A stretch of 64,000 nt of DNA, taken from contig CABUVO010000020.1 in assembly GCA_902495075.1 (NCBI GenBank), positions 1 through 64,000 of the forward strand. The letters are read 5' to 3'. How positions within the stretch are numbered: position 1 is the first letter of the stretch; each line of letters begins with the position of its first letter. The position numbers were made by a program, and so were the translations under genes. The notes beneath the pieces are model-generated. The model ran no database searches. It saw only the letters and a list, made by a program, of their open reading frames with translations, and had not been told where the DNA came from. Positions 57,551 to 64,000 of this stretch are shown piece after piece. The stretch is from an uncultured Porphyromonadaceae bacterium (GTDB taxonomy: Bacteria > Bacteroidota > Bacteroidia > Bacteroidales > Muribaculaceae).

Positions 57551-59182
57551 ATGAGCGATATAAAAGAAATTATCGGCAAGATTTGTCCGGACGCTACCTT
57601 TGAAGAAGGGGAGTGTCTTTTGGTGAATGTTCCCGAAAAGAAGTGGTATCCGTTGGCGAAAAGCCTCAAGGAGAATAAAGATCTCGATTTCGATGTTCTT
57701 TCAGCCGTAGTAGGTATGGACTGGAAAGAGACAATCGGAGTTGTATATTATCTTACCTCCACCTCCCATAACTGGGGGATGGTGGCTGTAAAAGTGGAAG
57801 CTGAAAACAGAGACGATGCCTATATCCATAGCGTGAGCGATCTTTGGAAAGTAGCTAATTTCCAGGAACGTGAAGTTTACGACATGTTCGGCATCAAGTT
57901 TATCAACCATCCCGACATGCGACGCTTCTTCCTTCGCAATGATTGGGTGGGTCATCCACTACGTAAAGATTATGACGCGAATCCCGAATTGAATCCCATC
58001 CGTCTCGAGGATGAGAAAAACGAGGACGATTCGCGTGTTTTTGTGGAGGATGCCGACGGTAAGATCAAAGAGGAGTCCCGCAAGGTGTTTAATGAGGATG
58101 AATATGTAGTGAATATCGGTCCGCAGCATCCCTCGACTCATGGTGTGATGCGTTTCCGCGCTTCTCTTGACGGAGAGATCGTGAAGAAAGTGGATGTGGT
58201 TTCCGGTTATATCCACAGGGGAATCGAAAAGCTGACCGAGGGAATGACATATCCCCAGATTCTTCATTTCACCGACCGAATGGATTATATGTCGGCTCAT
58301 CAGAACCGTCATTGTCTCTGCGCGTGCATAGAGAAAGCCATGGGTCTTGAGATTCCCAAGAGGGCACAGGTGATCCGCACGATGATGGATGAGCTTATGA
58401 GAATAAGTTCTCACCTCCTTTCATTCGGCTGCACCGCTATGGACCTTGGAGCTACAACAGCCTTCTTCTATGGCTTCCGTGAGCGCGAGATGGTTCTTGA
58501 TATTTTCGAGAAAACATGTGGCGCGCGCATGTCGATGAACTATAACGTTATCGGCGGTGTGATTGCTGATCTTCATCCTGATTTCGTAAAAGACGTTAAG
58601 CACCTCATCGAGATTATGCCTGAGCGTCTTAAAGAATATCATAAAGTGTTCTCAGGCAACCTTATAGCCAAGAATCGTCTTGTTGGCGTAGGTATGTTGA
58701 GCAAAGAGGATGCTATCAATTATGCAATAACCGGTCCGAGCGGACGCGGATCCAACTGGAGCTGCGACTGCCGCAAGAAACATCCTTACGCAGCATATGC
58801 GGATGTTGAGTTTGATGAGGTATTGCTCGACGGTTGTGATTCATATTCCCGCTACATGGTCCGCATGAAAGAGATTGAGCAGAGCTGCAGAATCCTCGAA
58901 CAGCTTGTTGATCGTATTCCTGAGGGTGATATCCGTGCGCAGGTCCCGAAGATTATCAAGCTTCCGGCAGGTCGCTGGTATCAGCAGGTTGAGGCAAGTC
59001 GTGGAACCTTCGGAGTGTATATCGAATCTACAGGGGAAAAGAATCCTTATCGCGTTCACTTCCAGAGCCCATGTTTCAACCTCGTAGGTGTAATGGATCT
59101 CACATGTTCGGGATATATGATCGCCGACTTGATTACGATTGGCGCCGCCCTTGACTTTGTGATCCCGGATATCGATCGCTGA
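57551..59182 (+). CDS. nuoCD: NADH-quinone oxidoreductase fused subunits C and D
   Basis: A 543-residue fusion of the 30-kDa and 49-kDa subunits of complex I, normal in Bacteroidales. The start at 57551 (MSDIKEIIGK) is preferred over the TTG at 57539. The C part (about 1-140) has WKVANFQEREVYDMFGIKF and NDWVGHPLRKDY. The D part (about 185-543) has NIGPQHPSTHGVMRF, the quinone-site DRMDYMSAHQN region and the C-terminal DPVMGEVDR-like end in the form FVIPDIDR. It contains no frameshift. Confidence 0.95.
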   Translation: MSDIKEIIGKICPDATFEEGECLLVNVPEKKWYPLAKSLKENKDLDFDVLSAVVGMDWKETIGVVYYLTSTSHNWGMVAVKVEAENRDDAYIHSVSDLWKVANFQEREVYDMFGIKFINHPDMRRFFLRNDWVGHPLRKDYDANPELNPIRLEDEKNEDDSRVFVEDADGKIKEESRKVFNEDEYVVNIGPQHPSTHGVMRFRASLDGEIVKKVDVVSGYIHRGIEKLTEGMTYPQILHFTDRMDYMSAHQNRHCLCACIEKAMGLEIPKRAQVIRTMMDELMRISSHLLSFGCTAMDLGATTAFFYGFREREMVLDIFEKTCGARMSMNYNVIGGVIADLHPDFVKDVKHLIEIMPERLKEYHKVFSGNLIAKNRLVGVGMLSKEDAINYAITGPSGRGSNWSCDCRKKHPYAAYADVEFDEVLLDGCDSYSRYMVRMKEIEQSCRILEQLVDRIPEGDIRAQVPKIIKLPAGRWYQQVEASRGTFGVYIESTGEKNPYRVHFQSPCFNLVGVMDLTCSGYMIADLITIGAALDFVIPDIDR

Positions 59183-59257
59183 TGATGGGTGATCCGAAAA
59201 ATGAATCGAATTAGACAAATACAATAAGCGTATAATCCAAATAAGAGAATAATCAAT

Positions 59258-60337
59258 ATGTTTGATTTCGGAAAATGGACATCTGCATTCAACAGTCTGC
59301 TTCTCGGCACAGGCATGCCTGAGTGGGCTGCGGTCTTGATTGAATGTGTGATCATAGCGGTTTTGGTGCTTGCCACATATACCGTGTTAGCTCTTTTCTA
59401 TATTCTTTACGAGCGTAAGCTTTGCGCCTGGTTTCAGTGCCGTCTCGGTCCGATGCGTGTCGGAAAGTGGGGTTTGCTCCAGGTGTTTGCCGATATGTTC
59501 AAGATTCTTATCAAAGAGCTTATCTGCCTTAAGGGCACTGACAGATTCCTCTTCAAGCTTGCTCCTTATATCGTGATCACATCTTCTGTCACGATGCTTG
59601 CCTGCTTGCCCTGGGGAAACGGACTCCAGATAATTGACTGGAACATCGGTATTTTCTTCATCCTCGCTGTTTCATCTGTCGGCGTGTTGGGTATTCTCCT
59701 CGCCGGTTGGGCATCCAATAATAAGTACACACTTATCGGTGCGATGCGAAGCGGCGCGCAGATGATCAGTTATGAGCTTTCTCTCGGAATCTCGCTGATG
59801 ACAATCTGTGTGTTCGCAGGCACGATGAATATTTCAGAGCTCGTAGCAGAGCAGGAGAGTGCATGGTTCCTTTTCCGCGGACATATCCCGGCGATCATCG
59901 CGTTCATAATTTATGTGATTGCAGCAACCGCCGAGACCAACCGTGGTCCCTTCGACCTTCCTGAGGCAGAACATGAGCTTACCGCCGGTTATCATACGGA
60001 GTATTCAGGTATTCATTTCGGTTTCTTCTACCTTGCCGAATACCTTAACCTCTTTATTGTATCCGGAATTGCAACTCTGATGTTCCTTGGTGGCTGGATG
60101 CCTCTGCATATACCGGGCTGGGAAGCATTCAACAATATCATGAACTACATCCCGTCCATAGTATGGTTCCTTGCCAAGGCTTTCTTCATCTCTTTTGTGA
60201 TTATCTGGTTTAAGTGGACATTCCCGCGCGTGCGTATCGACCAGATGCTTGCATTCGAGTGGAAATATCTTATGCCTTTCTCACTTGCCAATCTCATTCT
60301 GATGGCTGTGTTCGTGGCATTCGGATGGCATTTCTAA
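59258..60337 (+). CDS. nuoH: NADH-quinone oxidoreductase subunit H
   Basis: Membrane subunit of complex I that forms part of the quinone channel; 359 residues, about eight helices. Diagnostic blocks: ERKLCAWFQCRLGPMRVGKWG, the EANRGPFDLPEAE-type loop in the form ETNRGPFDLPEAEHELTAG, and FKWTFPRVRIDQ. It should be followed by nuoI-J-K-L-M-N; instead atpD begins 73 bp downstream. Confidence 0.95.
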   Translation: MFDFGKWTSAFNSLLLGTGMPEWAAVLIECVIIAVLVLATYTVLALFYILYERKLCAWFQCRLGPMRVGKWGLLQVFADMFKILIKELICLKGTDRFLFKLAPYIVITSSVTMLACLPWGNGLQIIDWNIGIFFILAVSSVGVLGILLAGWASNNKYTLIGAMRSGAQMISYELSLGISLMTICVFAGTMNISELVAEQESAWFLFRGHIPAIIAFIIYVIAATAETNRGPFDLPEAEHELTAGYHTEYSGIHFGFFYLAEYLNLFIVSGIATLMFLGGWMPLHIPGWEAFNNIMNYIPSIVWFLAKAFFISFVIIWFKWTFPRVRIDQMLAFEWKYLMPFSLANLILMAVFVAFGWHF

Positions 60338-60362
60338 TTTGAATTAAAAGAAAATAAAAATA

Positions 60363-60388
60363 GGCTCGCTTCTTCCGGGGAGCGAGCC
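60363..60388 (+). promoter_or_regulatory. Hairpin at the nuoH/atpD junction
   Basis: GGCTCGCT (60363-60370) pairs with AGCGAGCC (60381-60388). No T tract follows on the + strand, so it is not a clear terminator; no consensus promoter is visible in the 73-bp gap. It marks the point where the nuo order breaks off. Confidence 0.55.
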
Positions 60389-60410
60389 ATAGAAACAACA
60401 GAAAATTAAT

Positions 60411-61913
60411 ATGAGCGCAAATTACGGCACAGTGACCCAGGTGATCGGACCTGTGATAGACGTCTCGTTTGAGGGTGGTAAAGAGAATATCCCCCCGATC
60501 TACACCGCATTGAAGGTGGAGCGCGACAATGGCGAGGAACTTATCCTCGAGGTTGAGCAGCATATCGGCGAAGATACCGTCAGATGTGTGGCTATGGAGA
60601 GCACCGATGGTGTTCGTCGCGGTGTGAAGGTGTTGAACCTTGACCGTTCAATTGCCGTGCCCACGGGAAATCAGGTAAAGGGTCGTCTTCTCAACGTAAT
60701 CGGTGAACCTATCGATATGCTTGGTGAATTGAATCGCGACAATCTGCGCGACATTCATCAGCCGGCTCCGGCATTCGAGGATCTTGCCATTTCTCAGGAG
60801 ATTCTATTCACCGGTATCAAGGTGATCGACCTTCTCGAACCTTATTCAAAAGGTGGTAAGATCGGTTTGTTCGGTGGTGCCGGTGTGGGCAAGACTGTGC
60901 TTATCCAGGAGCTCATCAACAATATTGCCAAAGGACACGACGGTTTCTCTGTATTTACCGGAGTTGGAGAGCGTACCCGCGAGGGTAACGACCTTCTGCG
61001 TGAGATGATCGAGAGTGGTGTCATCAAATATGGCAAGAAATTCGAAGAGGGAATGGAGAAAGGGGAGTGGAATCTCTCCGATGTTGACGAAGAGTCGCTC
61101 AAGAATTCCCAGTGTACACTTGTGTTCGGTCAGATGAATGAGCCGCCGGGTGCACGTCTTCGTGTTGCGCTTTCAGGTCTTACGGTAGCCGAGCAGTTCC
61201 GCGACAATGATGGCGGCGGCAAAGAGGTGCTTCTCTTTATCGACAATATCTTCCGTTTCACTCAGGCTGGTTCTGAGGTGTCAGCTCTTCTTGGACGTAT
61301 GCCATCAGCTGTGGGTTATCAGCCAACTCTTTCTTCAGAGATGGGTGCCCTTCAGGAGCGAATCACCTCTACCAAGCAGGGTAGTATCACATCCGTTCAG
61401 GCTATTTATGTGCCTGCCGACGACTTGACTGACCCGGCACCTGCCACCACCTTCAGCTTCTTGGACGCAACAACCGTGCTCAACCGTAAGATTGCAGAGC
61501 TTGGTATTTATCCGGCTGTAGACCCGCTTGATTCTACCTCCCGAATCCTTGATCCGAATATCATCGGCGAAGAGCACTATAACGTAGCGCAGGCTGTGAA
61601 GCAGCTACTTCAGAAATACAATGAATTGCAGGATATCATCGCGATTCTTGGTGTTGACGAACTCAGCGATGAAGATAAGCTTGTTGTGGCACGTGCGCGC
61701 AGGGCGCAGCGCTATCTATCGCAGCCGTTCTTCGTGGCAGAACAGTTTACCGGTCTTCCCGGTGTGATGGTTCCTCTTTCAGAAACTATCCGCGGATTCA
61801 AGATGATTCTTTCCGGCGAACTTGATAATCTTCCTGAACAAGCATTCCTGAACGTCGGCACGATCGATGAGGCAATTGCCAAGGGTAAGAAGATGTTGGA
61901 AGAGGTTAAGTAA
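60411..61913 (+). CDS. atpD: ATP synthase F1 subunit beta
   Basis: Catalytic subunit of F-type ATP synthase, 500 residues. The Walker A motif GGAGVGKT is at 155-162; GERTREGNDL, Walker B LLFIDNIFRF and the DELSDEDK (DELSEEDK-type) hinge are intact. In Bacteroidota the atp cluster starts with atpD and atpC, as here. It begins 73 bp after nuoH without an obvious promoter. Confidence 0.97.
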   Translation: MSANYGTVTQVIGPVIDVSFEGGKENIPPIYTALKVERDNGEELILEVEQHIGEDTVRCVAMESTDGVRRGVKVLNLDRSIAVPTGNQVKGRLLNVIGEPIDMLGELNRDNLRDIHQPAPAFEDLAISQEILFTGIKVIDLLEPYSKGGKIGLFGGAGVGKTVLIQELINNIAKGHDGFSVFTGVGERTREGNDLLREMIESGVIKYGKKFEEGMEKGEWNLSDVDEESLKNSQCTLVFGQMNEPPGARLRVALSGLTVAEQFRDNDGGGKEVLLFIDNIFRFTQAGSEVSALLGRMPSAVGYQPTLSSEMGALQERITSTKQGSITSVQAIYVPADDLTDPAPATTFSFLDATTVLNRKIAELGIYPAVDPLDSTSRILDPNIIGEEHYNVAQAVKQLLQKYNELQDIIAILGVDELSDEDKLVVARARRAQRYLSQPFFVAEQFTGLPGVMVPLSETIRGFKMILSGELDNLPEQAFLNVGTIDEAIAKGKKMLEEVK

Positions 61914-61960
61914 ACTTCCGAGACATCAAAAAAATCTTTAATTTTAAATTACAGTAATAG

Positions 61961-62197
61961 ATGACACTTGAAATCATATCGGCTCACGAAGTGACATTCA
62001 AAGGGGAGGCAATATCCGTAACATTGCCCGGAATGTTGGGTTCATTCACGGTCTTGAAGAATCATGCCGCATTGATATCCGTGCTTGTTAAAGGCAATGT
62101 GAGATACACAACTCCCGACGGAGATGAAAAATCGCTGAGCATTGAAGGTGGAATCGCCGATGTCAATAATAATGTGATTTCAGTATGCGTCTATTAA
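61961..62197 (+). CDS. atpC: ATP synthase F1 subunit epsilon, short form
   Basis: A 78-residue epsilon subunit containing only the N-terminal beta-sandwich (ISAHEVTFKGEAISVTLPG; GSFTVLKNHAALIS). The C-terminal two-helix domain that inhibits ATP hydrolysis in many bacteria is absent, which is usual for Bacteroidota. atpB follows after 17 bp. Confidence 0.92.
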   Translation: MTLEIISAHEVTFKGEAISVTLPGMLGSFTVLKNHAALISVLVKGNVRYTTPDGDEKSLSIEGGIADVNNNVISVCVY

Positions 62198-62214
62198 CAC
62201 CAATAACAGAGAGT

Positions 62215-63549
62215 ATGTCGAAAAGAATATCCATATTGGCAATGCTGCTGGCTTTCCTCGCCGCATTCCCTTTCTCTATGTCGGCATCCGGCAACGATGA
62301 CCATAATGAGAATGAGAATCTTGACGTCAAGGAGATTATTTTCGAACATCTCGGCGACGGATATGGCTGGGAAGTTCCCTTTGCCCACGTTTATCGAATC
62401 CCTCTCCCTGTCATAGTAAAGGCTGAAGATGGCAAATGGTTCTGTTTCTCTTCCGGAGATCTGACTGAGATTGAAGTTACGGAAAATAAGGAGACCGGCA
62501 AAATCAAGAAGCATCTTGTGCCTGTGATGAAAACGATAGAGAAAGATGGTAAAACCTATCGTTTTATGCTCGCGCATGAGGGATCGCATAAAGATAAAGT
62601 TGTAGAGCTTTTTCCTCTGAATGCTGAAGAGACTCAGAAAGCCAAGGAGGAGATTGCCAACGACAATGGGAAAGCGGCAGAATACATCATAGAGGAGGAT
62701 GGCACATATTATCGTGAATATCGTCCGCTTGATCTGTCGATAACCAAGAATGTGGCAGCTCTCTTCATATCCGCTCTTCTCGTTACTGCAGTGGTGATGG
62801 GACTCGTGAGTTACTATCGTCGCCGTGGACTGCGCGCTCCCAGAAAAGGTATGGGCTTCTTTGAGATGCTGGTTTCATTTGTATATTATGATACCATCAA
62901 GAGCACCCTGGGTGAGAACACAAGGAAGTTTGCGCCATATCTTCTCACTTGTTTCTTCTTCATTCTGACGATGAACCTTGTGGGACTAATCGTGATTTTC
63001 CCCGGTGGAGCAAACCTGACGGGTAATATTGCCGTTACGCTTGTTCTCGCATTCATGACGTTTGTAGTGACAAATATTTTCGGAACGAAGCATTATTGGA
63101 AAGAGATCTTCTGGCCAGATGTGCCTTTGTTCTTGAAATTCCCGCTGCCTATCATGCAGGTGATTGAGGTTTTCGGTATTTTTACAAAACCGGCTGCATT
63201 GTGTGTGCGTCTTTTTGCCAATATGATGGGCGGTCATATAATCGTCATCACACTCACTCTGCTGATATTCATTTTTGCTGCGTTTGGCACAGGTGTTGCC
63301 GGAGGCGCAACAGTAGTGTCAGTTCTTTTCTCAATCTTCATGCTTCTGCTTGATGTGCTTGTAAGCTTCATCCAGGCATATGTGTTTACGCTTCTTTCCG
63401 CTTTGTTCATTTCAATGGCAGTGGTCAAAGAACATGAGCACAAAGAGAAGGAGGATGAGACCTATCCTCAGCTTGAGCGCAGAGATAAGCAAGAGATAGC
63501 CGCTGAGAAATCAGCATTGACGAAGCTGGCAAATGAAATGGATGCCTGA
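62215..63549 (+). CDS. atpB: ATP synthase F0 subunit a with long periplasmic N-terminus
   Basis: Proton channel subunit, 444 residues from ATG 62215 (MSKRISILAMLLAFLA); the upstream in-frame ATG at 62185 lies inside atpC. Unlike E. coli (271 residues) it has a cleavable-looking signal sequence and a hydrophilic extension of about 160 residues (HLGDGYGWEVPFAHVYRIPL and on) before the membrane part, a known Bacteroidota feature. The essential arginine is in LCVRLFANMMGGH. The next gene is atpE, 66 bp on. Confidence 0.93.
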   Translation: MSKRISILAMLLAFLAAFPFSMSASGNDDHNENENLDVKEIIFEHLGDGYGWEVPFAHVYRIPLPVIVKAEDGKWFCFSSGDLTEIEVTENKETGKIKKHLVPVMKTIEKDGKTYRFMLAHEGSHKDKVVELFPLNAEETQKAKEEIANDNGKAAEYIIEEDGTYYREYRPLDLSITKNVAALFISALLVTAVVMGLVSYYRRRGLRAPRKGMGFFEMLVSFVYYDTIKSTLGENTRKFAPYLLTCFFFILTMNLVGLIVIFPGGANLTGNIAVTLVLAFMTFVVTNIFGTKHYWKEIFWPDVPLFLKFPLPIMQVIEVFGIFTKPAALCVRLFANMMGGHIIVITLTLLIFIFAAFGTGVAGGATVVSVLFSIFMLLLDVLVSFIQAYVFTLLSALFISMAVVKEHEHKEKEDETYPQLERRDKQEIAAEKSALTKLANEMDA

Positions 63550-63615
63550 TTCCAAAATGCAAAAGAATAACAAAGAAATAATAAACATTAAATAACAATT
63601 TAAAAAATCTGAATT

Positions 63616-63870
63616 ATGTTATCAACTATTTTAGCAGAACTTTCCCTGCAGCCTATCGCAGGACTCGGAGCAGCTCTTGGAGCAGCATTGGCAGCAATCG
63701 GCGCCGGTATCGGTATCGGTAAGATCGGTTCTTCCGCAATGGAAGCTATCGCCCGTCAGCCTGAGGCAGCAGGTGATATCCGAAGCAATATGATCGTGAT
63801 CGCGGCTCTTATTGAGGGTGTTGCCCTTTTCGCTGTGATTGTATCCGCTTTGGCATTGTTCATCAAATAA
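63616..63870 (+). CDS. atpE: ATP synthase F0 subunit c
   Basis: An 84-residue hairpin of two membrane helices that forms the rotor ring. The polar loop ARQPEA (46-51) is conserved. The ion-binding carboxylate is Glu67 in AALIEGVALFA. The residue after it is Gly and not Ser/Thr, and no Gln is seen at the matching place in helix 1, which favours protons over sodium (inference). Confidence 0.95.
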   Translation: MLSTILAELSLQPIAGLGAALGAALAAIGAGIGIGKIGSSAMEAIARQPEAAGDIRSNMIVIAALIEGVALFAVIVSALALFIK

Positions 63871-63890
63871 ATAGGCAATAATGGAATTAT

Positions 63891-64000
63891 TCACGCCCGA
63901 TTTTGGCTTGGTATTCTGGATGTTCGTAGCGTTCATCCTGCTTTTCCTTGTGTTGGCAAAATGGGGCTGGCCGGTTATCATCAAGATGATGGATTCTCGT
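63891..64000 (+). CDS. atpF: ATP synthase F0 subunit b, 5' part
   Basis: The window ends inside this gene. The first 36 codons read MELFTPDFGLVFWMFVAF and on, a single membrane helix followed by WGWPVIIKMMDSR, the typical start of subunit b, which links F0 to F1. It begins 20 bp after atpE. Confidence 0.9.

Noticed and set aside
1..64000. tRNA genes, transposases, integrases and CRISPR arrays
   Set aside because: I looked through all gaps and saw no tRNA-like cloverleaf with a TTC-loop, no intact transposase or integrase and no spaced repeat array. Weak cases could be missed without a covariance scan.

Overview
The window reads as a chromosomal piece of a gut Bacteroidales, most likely a Muribaculaceae-type genome. 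The evidence is the Bacteroidota promoter signature (TTTG, about 20 nt, TAnnTTTG) at many starts, two SusC/SusD pairs with STN-type SusC and FecR/ECF regulators, a fused nuoCD, a short AtpC, an AtpB with a long periplasmic N-terminus, and a DUF3822-rsmD pair.

Layout. 1-190: end of an rRNA operon (3' end of a 5S-like gene, its terminator, then a second partial 5S-like copy with a near-identical terminator). 396-1604: secreted protein with a Por_Secre-like C-terminal tail. 1832-12084: housekeeping run on the + strand: ansA, DUF3822, rsmD, ribBA, an S9 peptidase, a DUF1460 protein that lacks both expected catalytic residues, ispE, grpE, dnaJ. 12186-19723: an apparent envelope-stress operon: ECF sigma factor, small membrane protein (probable anti-sigma), Spy/CpxP-like periplasmic protein and a 1941-residue alpha-2-macroglobulin-like protein. 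rnz faces it on the minus strand. 21017-28300: an AT-rich accessory segment with a lone ECF sigma factor, an AbiEi/AbiEii toxin-antitoxin pair behind a 38-bp perfect palindrome, and a run of decaying genes (CoiA-like fragment, HTH gene with an amber codon, HNH gene with a premature stop, at least one multiply frameshifted gene).

28549-54942 is the most interesting part: two neighbouring SusC/SusD loci whose enzymes mostly act on phosphodiesters and phosphate esters. Locus 1 (minus, 42566 to 28549) encodes a glycerophosphodiester phosphodiesterase (GDPD), a metallophosphoesterase lipoprotein, FecR, SusC, SusD, a BACON lipoprotein, a secreted tailed protein, a phosphodiester glycosidase (NAGPA family) and an SGNH hydrolase; a Ser-type sulfatase diverges from it. 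Locus 2 (minus, 53195 to 44729) encodes SusC, SusD, two GDPDs and an organophosphate:phosphate antiporter-type (GlpT-like) transporter, with ECF sigma and FecR divergent. Together they can bind, cut and import a glycerol-phosphate-containing polymer or glycan; teichoic acids, GPI-type glycans or deacylated phospholipids are candidate substrates (inference).

55358-56272 is a lipoprotein. 56538-64000 carries nuoA-B-CD-H directly followed by the ATP synthase genes atpD-C-B-E-F. nuoI to nuoN, normally next to nuoH, are absent here, which is either a real rearrangement or an assembly join.
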